In this document: positions 1 to 10,100 of the stretch, piece by piece
Position numbering within the stretch: position 1 is the stretch's first letter
How the letters are laid out: every line of letters starts with the position of its first letter
DNA from: Saprospiraceae bacterium
GTDB lineage: Bacteria; Bacteroidota; Bacteroidia; Chitinophagales; Saprospiraceae
Direction: 5' to 3'
Length of the DNA stretch: 35,907 nt
NCBI GenBank assembly: GCA_013001975.1
Contig: JABDKX010000188.1
Span: forward strand, 1-35,907
The notes under the pieces: model-generated
What the model saw: the letters and a program-made list of their open reading frames with translations, nothing else
The model's database searches: none
What the model was told of the DNA's origin: nothing
Program-made: the position numbers and the translations under genes

Positions 1-3000
1 AGGTAATCCGAATGTTACAGCAGAAAGTGGAATTAATGCTTTTTCATAAAAAACATCATTCATAATGCTGCCGTTATCTTCATCCATAATGACTTTTGGA
101 AATGACTTAATAACTTTATATAAAGGAGCTTTGAAATCACTTGATGCATAATTGACAATGACACCTTCTGAAATCCATTTATCAATTATTTGTTGAACAG
201 CTGAATTGCTTAAAATAATTTCACTTGGTATTATAAATGCTCCAGATTTATAAGCGATTCCATCGACAACAAAGTCAACTTCATTAAGCATTTTGTCAGA
301 TTTAATAATCCAATTTACTGGAATACTCGCCTCTGTTAATTCATATATTAATCCATATGGTTTTAAACCATTGTCATATGTTTGTGGTTCTATCCCCATA
401 TTAATTATGGCAGATCCACCAGAAAATGTGTTATTGTTTGATGTATTTGAAGAAGTATAAATATCTACTTCGCAAGAGGAGGAATTTCCATAATCATCAA
501 TAGCCGTTATTTCAGCATTTCCAACTAAAGCTGTATTACAACTTATATTGGTAATTGTATGATTGATACTTAATGACACATTGGTACAATTATCAACTGC
601 CGTAGCATTACCAAAAACAGCTAACCAGTCATTTAGTTGATTTAAATTTTCAAGTTCTGAGTCTCCAGTAAGATACAAATCTGATGGACAGTCTATAACG
701 GGGGCTTCAATATCTATTACCGTTATAAGTTGAACACAAGAACTAGAATTACCACTTGAATCTGTTGTGGTCCATGTTACTGAATTAAGCCCAAATGCAT
801 AAGGTTCAACTGCATCATTCGTATTGCTTATAGTGCTGCAATTGTCAGAGCTGATTGGCATTCCTAAATTTACAAATGAAGCTTCACAAAGTCCTGGATC
901 AGTTTCAACAGTAATATCATCTGGGCAATTAATTGTTGGCAATTCATTTTCTTCTACAGTTACTTCTTGACTACAAGTTGCACTGTTACCACTACTATCT
1001 GTAATTGTAAATACTACAGTTGTTGTGCCTAATGTATAAGATACAGGCTCATCATTTGTAACGATTGATCCAGTACAATTATCATTGCTAACCTCCATAC
1101 CCAATACAATTAGGTTCGCTTCACAAGAAAAGGCATCTGGATTAACTGTCAAATCTGAAGGACATGTAATTGTCGGTAGTTCATCATCATTGATTGTAAT
1201 TGTTTGAATGCACGTCGAAGTATTGCATCCAATATCCGAGACAGTCCAAATAACAGGTGTAACGCCAATTCCAAACTCAGATGGAGAATCATTTGAAATA
1301 CTTGATATGCCACAAGCATCAGTAAATGTCGGAGTACCCAATCCCAGATTATTATTTATACAAAGCCCACTGCTTGTACTTTCTATTATGTTAATAGGGC
1401 AATTTATCGTAGGTGGTGTTGTGTCATCAACATAAATCTCACTATTACAACTGGAAGTATTGCCACAAGCATCCATAGCGGAAAATGTAACAATATATCC
1501 AGACGATGAATTGCAATTTACATTTGGTAAGTTAGAAGCATTATAATTATTCGTTACTGAAACAGAAGCATTACAATCATCGTTAGCGACATAATTATTT
1601 AACCAAGTATTTATTTCTGATGCATAATCATTATCACATTCTAAGAATAAATTAGTTGGACACGAAATCGTTGGTGGTGTCATATCTTCAACTATAATAT
1701 TTGCAGTTGTACTTGTTGTGTTTCCACAATCGTCAGAAATTGTAAATGTCACTAAAGTAACCCCAGAATTCCCGCACGTTATTGTCGTATTTGTATTCGT
1801 ATTTGTATAATCATCTGTAATTGTAAAAGAGGAACAAAGATCATTATACACTAATCCTCCATAGTTGATTAACCATGAAGATATTGAATCATCAATACTT
1901 GGTATACCACATTCTAATACAAGGTCTGTTGGGGCAATCACCATCAAAGGCGATAAGGTATCAACAACTTGTATCGATTGAATGTAAATTGTATCTAAAC
2001 CACATTCATCAATAATATTCCACGTTCGATTTATCGTATAATTTGCACTACAACTTCCTGAAACAATACTATTTGAATAACTAATTACAGGGTTGTTATT
2101 ACAGATATCATTTACAATAGGCATTCCAACATTGGATGGAAGTGTATCATTATAGCAAGCTACTAAAGTATCGCTAGGAAACTGAATAATTGGCATTGTA
2201 TCAAGTATACTTATTTGTTGAGAGCAAGAACTTGAGTTACCGCAATTATCAGATATTTCATATACTCTTGTAACTATTTCACTACAACTAAGACTATTTG
2301 AAAACTCACTTGACATTAAAAAGCTCAGTGTATCTAAAGAACAATCATCACTTCCACTCCCTCCTTCATTTATAAAGTCAGCAAAAAGATTAATTGAACT
2401 TGGCAAAGTTTCATTACATGAAATACTGACATCCGGCAGACAAGTTAGTGCTGGTACCATGAAATCATCAACAATAATAGTATCATTTATAATAGAATGA
2501 TATCCGCATTCATTTGAAATCTGATATTGCCTAACAACCATTTTAGGACAAACCATGAAGTCTTCAATTTCATTTAATAATGTAAAGCTGCTTGAATCGA
2601 TACGACATAAAGTATCAATTTGGCACCCAGCATTTATTAATTCTGAAATACTTGCGTAAGGTGGAAACGTTGAAATATCACAAATGGTATCATTGATTGG
2701 CAGAGATAAAATTTCATTCGACCCGCCACATACAAAAAAGTATAAGCAAATAGATTCGGTTACACCAAATTCATTTGATACTCTAACCACAATCGAATCT
2801 GTTCCTCTAAATCCTACTTTAGATATATAGTCAAAGCAAGTAGTATTTTGCTCTATTATTACATTTCCGGTATTTTCCGTTGTTTCAATACTTGAAATCA
2901 CATTTGATCCAGCACAAGATTGAACATCTAAACAAACATTTTGTACTAAAGCTGAGCATAATGAGTCTATAAATAAATCTGTTATTACCGTATTTGTTGA

Positions 3001-6000
3001 ATCAAGAAATTCCAACTTATCCTTGAAACTTGACAAGTAACCAAAAGTTCCACCTGAAGGATTTCCTACAAATTGAGAAGCGCTGAAAGGTTCAGCGGAT
3101 TCAATTATAAAAGGTTCTGTCAAGCCACTGAAGTCAGCATTATCAATTCGGACAACTGACCAATCTGTAAGACTAGGAACAGATTGTGCCACACTGTAAG
3201 TAGTATATGATGTTCCATTTAAAGTTAACGTAGATAGTCCTGAGTCAGGAATAATTATTGTCACTGTATTTTCTGTAGAGTTTGGAAAATTAAAAAACTC
3301 CAAATAATTATCTCCTGCACATTCATCTATTGCTGGAAGAATTGCCATTCCAATTTCCCCATTGAGTTGTACACTTCCGAATTGAAAAACATAGGCTGGA
3401 TTTGATACATGTATATGATGAGGATCAAGATCAGGTGTTGGCATATTATAAGTATAAGATTCTCCTGGCTGCAACGTAGCAACAGGAGTTGCACCTCCAT
3501 CAATAAAAACATTTGTATTTGCCACAACAGCTACAACAACAGCATAATTAGCAGTACTAGGATTATCGTCGTCTATCCCTCTAACAACTATATAGTCATT
3601 TTTTAATACGCAAGTTGGTAATAATTGATCAGCACCTCCATCTCGACCACTACTATTTGGATCACATTGGTTTGAATGTTGAGACCCTGATATAACAGAA
3701 ATAGGTTTGTCAGAAGTTATCAAAGTTCCAGTTACACTTTGATTCGTATTGTTATCTCTTATCAAATATGTTTCATTATTATTGAGTAAGATAGAGTGCG
3801 TCGAACCCATTCCAAACATATCTAATCCAGACGGAAATTGAAAATCAACAGTAGTATTATCTTGTGTTGCCATTACAGAAATAAAATGATTTTCTTTCTT
3901 TAATACATTTGGCGCACCACAGACGTTTGTTTGGCTGGCTGCTCTAAAGTTTCTACCTAAGGCATACTCCCCTTTTAAAGTAATGAGTAGCTTATTATTA
4001 TTGGCTGCTAATCTGTAAAGAAGTTGAATCGGCTTGTCTGACTTAATGATTAAACCTTTATCATTTTCAATAGTATTCTCATTATCAGTCTGAATTATAC
4101 TACTTGTTAATGGTATTTCAACAGGAGCACCTTGATTAACAACATATGTATTGTTAAATGTTGTACCGTCACCAGTTCTTACACTAATGTTAGCAGTTCC
4201 AAATGCTGAAGAAACGACTATGCTGGAAGGTGTTGTATAAGTTGGAGGAGAATAATTAGTATCATTCATCTTCCAAATGGGTGGTGCATAATAATAAAGA
4301 GAGTCATCTTCACAACTATTTCTAAATATTTTAGCCAAACATGGGCATTTTGGATCTAAATCATCGATCAGACCATCATTGTCATCATCAATATTATTTG
4401 AACAACATTCACATGCAATGTTAATGGTTTGTGTTTCGCTTACAGAATTACCGCAATCATCTGTAGCAACCCAAGTTCTTGTTAAAGTATAAATAACTGA
4501 AGCACATGAATTATTTGTTGTGTCTTTTGTGCTCGTTTCAGTAAATACGATATCAACATTATCACTGCAACCATCAATTACAATAATATCAGTGCCTATG
4601 ATAGGAATATCAGGTTCTCCTTGACAATAATAAACTGTATCGTTTGGTACGCCTAAAAGTTGTGGATTTGTATTGTCTTCTAAAACAATATTGTTTGAAA
4701 AAGATAGAGAATTGCCGCAATCATCTTCTACCGTAAACAATACAGATGTGTTACTTGTATATCCACAATTATAAATTAAACCATTATAGTCATTTGACCA
4801 AGTTAATATGCCACAATCATCTGTGGCCAAAGCGTTAGCATTTAAATTTAACCAATCTGTTATAGCAACTTGATTACTTGTTGAATCACATTCTAGAATC
4901 AAGTCGGTGCCCATCTGAGTAATAACTGGAGGTAGTGAATCCGTAACAGTTAATACCCCAGTTGAAGTACTTGTGTTACCACAAATGTCTTCTACCATAA
5001 AAATTACAGAAGCAGTTCCCGTAGCACCACAGCCACCACTTAATCCGTTATAATCATTAGACCAACTTAAAATACCGCAATCGTCAGCGGCTATTGCATT
5101 TCCATTGTCCGCCAACCAATTCGCAACTGAATCTAACGGATTAGAAACATCACTACAATTAAAACTTGGATTTGTCGCAGATACAGTTATAATTGGGTCT
5201 ATTATATCTGTAACTATTATTTCTGCAAGAGCAGTAGTTGAGTTACCACAATCATCAGTAACGGTAAATAAGATTATCTGTGAACAATTATTATTAAATG
5301 AATTGTAATCATTTGACCAAGTCACATTTCCACAATTATCATCAGCTATTCCCATACCGTTTGACAAAATCCAATTGTCAATTATTGTTGCATTGCCTAT
5401 ATCCGAACAAGTTAAAATCAAATTTGTAGGAGTGGTTATAATACTTGGGGATTGCGTATCATCAATTGTAAATGTTGCAGATGTTGAAACAGAATTTCCA
5501 CATAAATCATTTGCTGTAAAGGTGACCAACACAGAGCCCGTTTCAGCACATAAATCAGTAACATTGTTGAAATCATTTTCCCAATTTATCCCTGTACATC
5601 CATCAGTAGCCATTGCACCACCGTTAGAATTTAACCATGTACTAACATCTGCTATATTACCTAAACCATCACACTCCACTGTCAAATCAGAAGCACTTGT
5701 TGTCAAAGAAATACTTGGAAGTGTTCCATTAGCAAAACTTATATTGGCTGTTGTTGATATTGTTGATCCACAATTATCAGTAGCTGTAAAAGTAACTTCT
5801 GTCATTCCAGAAGAAATTGTACATCCTTCAATCAGAACATCATCTATATATAACAAATCAGAATTACTTGAAGCATCACATCGAATTCTCAGCCTAGTAT
5901 TATTCGTAAAACTTCCTGGTATCTTAATAGTTACAAATTCTCTAACATTATTAACAAAATCAGAACCTGCATCAAAATCTGCTACTGTAGTATAAGAAGA

Positions 6001-6582
6001 TCCTCCATTTGTTGAAATTTGTAACCAAAAGTCTTCATTATTTGAGAAAAATCTGGTTATGTAGGTAAAAGACACTCTGATTGAGTCATAAGATGTCATA
6101 TTCAAATTATCGGTAGTTATATTTGAAGATCCAGAATTGTCTCTTAATCGAATCGGATAATTACCGCTATAGGCATACGCAGAATCATTACTCCTTCTTC
6201 GGGCATCAGACCCTCCATCATTCCATATTCCCCAACCAGACTCAAAATCTTCAAAATCTATATTCGAATACGTACAATTATTGGAAATACAATAATTATT
6301 GGACGCAGAATAGTCATTAGTCCAAGTAACTGGATTACAATCTGAAGAAATGACTGATAATCCATTGTTATTGAGCCAATCGAAAAACTGAGGAGTTGAG
6401 GGGTTAGTACAATCTATGGTGATATCTGAAGCTGGAATTACAAGTGTTATGACTTCTAAAGAATTTGCTAGTGTGTCTTCATTTATACTCATATCTGTAT
6501 TTGTCCTCAACATAGTTGAAGAAAAACACATTAAAATGGTAATAAATAAGGCTTTTTTGAGTCCCTGAATCTCAAAAAACAT
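1..6582 (-). CDS. Giant secreted HYR/IgGFc-binding-domain protein (3' end outside window)
   Basis: On the minus strand I read one frame open from an ATG at 6580-6582 to the left edge: 2194 codons with no stop, so the C-terminus is missing. An in-frame stop lies upstream and no other ATG intervenes. Residues 1 to about 28 look like a signal peptide. Cysteine-containing HYR/Ig-like modules of about 80-100 residues recur before and after the centre, with blocks such as CPTNLFLEC and DNCG. Residues ~700-715 carry a calcium-type DDDNDGLIDDLDPKC motif. Residues ~765-1185 resemble an IgGFc-binding N-terminal domain (GLIIKSDKPIQLLYR, then GGADQLLPT). Residues ~2058-2194 form a distinct domain I do not recognise. 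It is probably an extracellular adhesin or matrix protein exported by T9SS, but the expected sorting tail would lie outside the window. Its exact ligand is unknown. Confidence 0.9.
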   Translation of the reverse strand, partial: MFFEIQGLKKALFITILMCFSSTMLRTNTDMSINEDTLANSLEVITLVIPASDITIDCTNPSTPQFFDWLNNNGLSVISSDCNPVTWTNDYSASNNYCISNNCTYSNIDFEDFESGWGIWNDGGSDARRRSNDSAYAYSGNYPIRLRDNSGSSNITTDNLNMTSYDSIRVSFTYITRFFSNNEDFWLQISTNGGSSYTTVADFDAGSDFVNNVREFVTIKIPGSFTNNTRLRIRCDASSNSDLLYIDDVLIEGCTISSGMTEVTFTATDNCGSTISTTANISFANGTLPSISLTTSASDLTVECDGLGNIADVSTWLNSNGGAMATDGCTGINWENDFNNVTDLCAETGSVLVTFTANDLCGNSVSTSATFTIDDTQSPSIITTPTNLILTCSDIGNATIIDNWILSNGMGIADDNCGNVTWSNDYNSFNNNCSQIILFTVTDDCGNSTTALAEIIVTDIIDPIITVSATNPSFNCSDVSNPLDSVANWLADNGNAIAADDCGILSWSNDYNGLSGGCGATGTASVIFMVEDICGNTSTSTGVLTVTDSLPPVITQMGTDLILECDSTSNQVAITDWLNLNANALATDDCGILTWSNDYNGLIYNCGYTSNTSVLFTVEDDCGNSLSFSNNIVLEDNTNPQLLGVPNDTVYYCQGEPDIPIIGTDIIVIDGCSDNVDIVFTETSTKDTTNNSCASVIYTLTRTWVATDDCGNSVSETQTINIACECCSNNIDDDNDGLIDDLDPKCPCLAKIFRNSCEDDSLYYYAPPIWKMNDTNYSPPTYTTPSSIVVSSAFGTANISVRTGDGTTFNNTYVVNQGAPVEIPLTSSIIQTDNENTIENDKGLIIKSDKPIQLLYRLAANNNKLLITLKGEYALGRNFRAASQTNVCGAPNVLKKENHFISVMATQDNTTVDFQFPSGLDMFGMGSTHSILLNNNETYLIRDNNTNQSVTGTLITSDKPISVISGSQHSNQCDPNSSGRDGGADQLLPTCVLKNDYIVVRGIDDDNPSTANYAVVVAVVANTNVFIDGGATPVATLQPGESYTYNMPTPDLDPHHIHVSNPAYVFQFGSVQLNGEIGMAILPAIDECAGDNYLEFFNFPNSTENTVTIIIPDSGLSTLTLNGTSYTTYSVAQSVPSLTDWSVVRIDNADFSGLTEPFIIESAEPFSASQFVGNPSGGTFGYLSSFKDKLEFLDSTNTVITDLFIDSLCSALVQNVCLDVQSCAGSNVISSIETTENTGNVIIEQNTTCFDYISKVGFRGTDSIVVRVSNEFGVTESICLYFFVCGGSNEILSLPINDTICDISTFPPYASISELINAGCQIDTLCRIDSSSFTLLNEIEDFMVCPKMVVRQYQISNECGYHSIINDTIIVDDFMVPALTCLPDVSISCNETLPSSINLFADFINEGGSGSDDCSLDTLSFLMSSEFSNSLSCSEIVTRVYEISDNCGNSSSCSQQISILDTMPIIQFPSDTLVACYNDTLPSNVGMPIVNDICNNNPVISYSNSIVSGSCSANYTINRTWNIIDECGLDTIYIQSIQVVDTLSPLMVIAPTDLVLECGIPSIDDSISSWLINYGGLVYNDLCSSFTITDDYTNTNTNTTITCGNSGVTLVTFTISDDCGNTTSTTANIIVEDMTPPTISCPTNLFLECDNDYASEINTWLNNYVANDDCNASVSVTNNYNASNLPNVNCNSSSGYIVTFSAMDACGNTSSCNSEIYVDDTTPPTINCPINIIESTSSGLCINNNLGLGTPTFTDACGISSISNDSPSEFGIGVTPVIWTVSDIGCNTSTCIQTITINDDELPTITCPSDLTVNPDAFSCEANLIVLGMEVSNDNCTGSIVTNDEPVSYTLGTTTVVFTITDSSGNSATCSQEVTVEENELPTINCPDDITVETDPGLCEASFVNLGMPISSDNCSTISNTNDAVEPYAFGLNSVTWTTTDSSGNSSSCVQLITVIDIEAPVIDCPSDLYLTGDSELENLNQLNDWLAVFGNATAVDNCTNVSLSINHTITNISCNTALVGNAEITAIDDYGNSSSCEVDIYTSSNTSNNNTFSGGSAIINMGIEPQTYDNGLKPYGLIYELTEASIPVNWIIKSDKMLNEVDFVVDGIAYKSGAFIIPSEIILSNSAVQQIIDKWISEGVIVNYASSDFKAPLYKVIKSFPKVIMDEDNGSIMNDVFYEKALIPLSAVTFGLP

Positions 6583-6662
6583 CCTTAAAGCAGATATTAC
6601 TATTTTAAAATTTTTAAATGAGTTTATGCACAACAAATTTTAAGTTTGATTTGACATTAACA

Positions 6663-6678
6663 TGTTGAATATTCAACA
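6663..6678. repeat. Perfect 16-nt palindrome
   Basis: TGTTGAATATTCAACA is its own reverse complement. It lies between the structured RNA candidate and the start codon of the giant gene, about 80 nt upstream of the ATG. It could be a dimeric regulator site or a leader hairpin. No poly-T tract follows on the minus strand, so it is a poor terminator. Confidence 0.5.
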
Positions 6679-6681
6679 AGC

Positions 6682-6824
6682 CCTTCCCAACCAAGGAAAA
6701 GTCTATTTAAAAATTATAAATAGTAGGAAACTTAATATTCTATGCAACGAGCATAACAATATTAATAAGCCATATAAAACGATGGCTTTTATATCATCTA
6801 GGTTGGTGTACCTTTAGCGGAAGG
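6682..6824 (-). ncRNA. Candidate structured leader RNA or small RNA with four-way junction
   Basis: Reading the minus strand, CCTTCC (6824-6819) can pair with GGAAGG (6687-6682), and CAACC (6805-6801) with GGTTG (6692-6688). Inside this closing stem lie three hairpins. The first has 7 bp (6788-6782 with 6773-6767). The second has 8 bp plus 5 bp (6765-6758 with 6739-6732, and 6755-6751 with 6745-6741). The third has 7 bp (6723-6717 with 6709-6703). The 13-nt bulge on the 5' side contains AAGG, which could pair with CCTT at 6696-6693 as a pseudoknot. The structure begins about 7 nt after a perfect -7 element, so it would sit at the transcript's 5' end, 100 nt ahead of the giant gene. I recognise no known riboswitch class. 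All pairing is hand-found, with no energy calculation or covariation. Confidence 0.45.
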
Positions 6825-6830
6825 CACGCA

Positions 6831-6838
6831 CAAATATA
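6831..6838 (-). promoter_or_regulatory. Bacteroidota -7 promoter element upstream of giant gene
   Basis: The minus strand reads TATATTTG, an exact match to the TANNTTTG element of Bacteroidota housekeeping promoters. A clear TTTG -33 element is not visible in the AT-rich stretch upstream. A start site about 5-7 nt downstream would place the RNA's 5' end at the closing stem of the structured region, giving a leader of roughly 240 nt. Confidence 0.5.
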
Positions 6839-7047
6839 TAAATATTTTTATATATAAAAAATTATAATATGTTATAAGTTGATTTTGGAGTTCTGAGCCT
6901 GCATAACCAAGCCATGAATAGCTAGGGCCCCTATTCTAACTTGTGATTATGTTAAGTAAATTGTGCTTATAATGCTCATTTATCCCATTTTTAGCATTTT
7001 TTCCTACTTCCCTGTTCCACTGCATTCCATTTCGGAGAAAACACTCA
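6839..7047. other. Noncoding AT-rich intergenic stretch
   Basis: There is no convincing gene here. The part near 6840-6890 is almost pure A/T and could hold the upstream promoter region of the giant gene. The rest (about 6890-7047) is less AT-rich and contains a GGGCCC-centred imperfect inverted repeat near 6920-6940. I could not assign it a role. Confidence 0.5.
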
Positions 7048-7103
7048 CATTGAATCATTGGAACATTGAATCATTGGAACATTGGAACATTGAATCATTG
7101 AAC
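7048..7103. repeat. Seven tandem copies of an 8-nt unit
   Basis: The sequence consists of CATTGAAT/CATTGGAA type octamers in direct tandem: seven units, 56 nt, differing at one or two positions. It lies in noncoding DNA just beyond the terminator of the 1325-aa gene. It looks like a short simple-sequence array of the kind that can vary in copy number. No function can be read from it. Confidence 0.8.
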
Positions 7104-7111
7104 AAAAGCAT

Positions 7112-7142
7112 AAAAAAAGGCCTTGCATAATGCAAGGCCTTT
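7112..7142 (-). terminator. Intrinsic terminator of the 1325-aa T9SS protein gene
   Basis: AAAGGCCTTGCAT and its exact reverse complement are separated by one base at 7116-7142, giving in practice an 11-bp GC-containing stem with a five-base loop. On the minus strand the stem runs into seven Ts (7118-7112). It starts 22 nt after the stop codon of the gene ending at 7165. Confidence 0.88.
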
Positions 7143-7164
7143 AATAAATAATGAAGTCTACTTA

Positions 7165-10100
7165 TTATAATAGTATCATTTTTAACTCTGCCTTCAAGTG
7201 GCTAGAAGTTATTTTAGCATAAATTACTCCTTTTGAATCGATTTGAGATCTTAATACTTGATATTGGTTTATTCCGATATTACACCTTTTATTTTCTTCT
7301 AGTAATAATCTTCCAGTAATATCATAGAAGGCTATATTAATAGTTCCTTCTTCCTTAGATTCAAAAGAAATCATTGTATTTTCTATCCACGGATTTGGAT
7401 AAGCTTTCAGTTGATTATCATATTGATTTTCAAACTTACCAATCATATTTAAATCGTAAGGCTTACCTTCAACATAAATTTCTGCGTTTGTCAACTCTGA
7501 ATTAAGCGATATTTCAACATTGTTAACATTTGACTTTTTCTCATATTCTAATGCAAACAATGGTTCTCTTGCTGTGACAGATACAGGAACATTTTCAGAT
7601 ATACTAAAAGTGATCAAGCCATCATCAGTATATGATAAGTTTAAATTTTCATCTGAAATATTGAATTGACCAGATATACCATCATTAATTGAAATTTCAT
7701 TAGGGTCAAAGGTTATCGTCCCTTGCATTCCATCAATATTATCCAATTCATCAACATAGAATTCAATAATTGATGCACCTTCATTCACAACACTTTCAAT
7801 ATTTATAATATCAAAAGACCTTTGATCTAGAGATCCCTCTACAGCATTTGCTGTTATTACACTGTTATTCACATCTCCTATTTTTACACCAACAAAATCA
7901 ATATCCATTGACTGATTCAATTCAGGTATGTAGTATGATTCAGGAATCGGATTTATCCATGGATCTGAAGAATCAATAAAATTAAAATCAGCATCTACAA
8001 ATCGCCAACTGTTATTTGATGGAAATTCATCTTCAATCCCTAAAATTAATTTACGCAACTCAATTAAGTCAGTAGACGAAATATCTTGATTATTGTTTAT
8101 ATCGGCAGCAATCAATTTATATGGACTTGTAATTCTTTCAAGCCCAAGTATATGCCTTTGAATATAAATTAAATCAAGCGTACTTACACCATTCAAGTAA
8201 TCATCATCTTTAAAAGGTTTTACATCGTATGTCCCTCCAGAAGGCATATGATTAAATGCATACTCTCCTTCTTCATTTGTCATTTCCATAATGGATGCAT
8301 CATTCAATGTAACTTCAACACCTTCTATGGTTCTTGATTGCTCATCAAAAATATCACCTATAACGGACATTTGTTGAATTGAATCATTACAAATATCATA
8401 GTTATTATTGTCAAGAATTTCTATAAACGTTCTACAAAAATCCTGATTCCCAGTTAACGCATCAGTTGCCCAAAGTTGAACTTCTTTCAATCCGACATCT
8501 TCGCAATCAAAGAACGTTGACTTATGTGTTGTATCAGAAGATAAACTTAAAACGATTGGATTTCCACAAGAGTGAGAACTGCCACTATCAAAATCACTCG
8601 CCCATATTTCAACCATTTCCGCATCAACGACACCATCACTATCAAGATCCATTCCTACTAGATTAACACTAAGACCATTTATACAAACTGGTGTTGGTGC
8701 TTTAACATTTAACATAGAAGCAAATTGAATATCGGATGCAGAGTTGCCACAACCATCTTCTACATGCCATTCTATATGGTACTCACCAATTGGCAAAAGG
8801 TGTCTAAAAGCATTTGAGAAACCTTCATATATAACTGTATCTCTGCTATCTCTAATAAGATAATGCCAAGATAAGAAGTCACAATCATCCATTGCATTCC
8901 TCATGACTTCAACTGTATCTCCCAAACAAGTTATATTTATAGATTCAAAAAATAATGAATCCGCAGGCTCAATTACTGGAGATATCGTATTTATAATATC
9001 AATGATTTGGGGATCAGGGGAAGTATATTGATCAAACCCATTTTCTCCATTTCCACACCAATTAATTACTGTCCAATATCTTTCAATTCTTACACAACCG
9101 CCTGGCGAAGTAAACATCTTGTCTTCATAATTGTAACCTAATAATGTGCAAGGTTCCTGGAAAGGAAATGTTGGATAATTATAAAGATCTGGTAAATCTT
9201 CTGGCTCTAAATCACTTGTTCTACAGCCGTCAGGTATAGAATAATCTAATGGCCATTGAATATTTGTTAATTCAAAAACAGTATTATTAGAAACCTTTAT
9301 AAATTGCTTACAATGCGATATGACTGTACTGTCTTCATCAAGAATTTCAAAAAACCTCGTAATATCGCCAACACCACATTGTGTCACATCAACAACAGAC
9401 CTTTCATGGATAACTTGCGTTTCTGAACAATTATCTGTTACGGTTGCATCACCAAATGTTAATCCTAAATTTTCAATATCATATCCGTCATCACAATCAA
9501 TTGTAACATCAACTGGACAGGTAATATGCGGAGCGATTTTATCTTGAACATCAACCGTCACCATACAATCGTTAAAGTTGCCACTCCAATCCACTACTCT
9601 GAATACAACCATGACTTCTCTATTGACATCACTACAACAAAATGTAATACTTTCTCCAAAAAGTGTATCTGCTGCTACACACAAACTATCCATTCTTCGA
9701 ACCTCAAACCTTTCAATTCCGCATTCATCCCATGAGCCATTATCAAATGGATCTGCATAAACAATAGTTTCTGAAGATTGACTTATTGAAATCACTTTAT
9801 ATTGTTCACATATTGCTACCGGTTCAGTAGCATCCGCAACTGTAATCGAAACATTACAGGTACTTTGATTATTGCAATCATCACTTACAATATAAGTTAA
9901 TGTGTTGTGACCAAGACTAAGGTCAACATATCCGCCATTTGTATTTAAAACACCACCGTAATAATCAACCCTATAATTAATATTGGATGCACATTCATCA
10001 AAGACTTCTTCGATTGGAGGCAGATAAACATGCCCACCACATTCATAATCTGTAGATACGGTTCTGTCATTAGGACAAACAAATGTTGGTGCTTTATCAT

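Noticed and set aside
5375-5995. Plus-strand open frame of 206 codons
   Set aside because: It lies wholly antisense to the giant HYR protein, has no recognisable domain, and its composition mirrors the repetitive minus-strand modules; a shadow frame.
6682-6824. Structured region considered as an integron attC site or a known riboswitch
   Set aside because: No integrase or cassette pattern and no paired RYYYAAC/GTTRRRY arms in the right layout; conserved cores of cobalamin, TPP, SAM or cyclic-di-GMP riboswitches are not recognisable.
7048-7103. Repeat array considered as a CRISPR
   Set aside because: Units are 8 nt and directly adjacent without spacers, and no cas gene is present.
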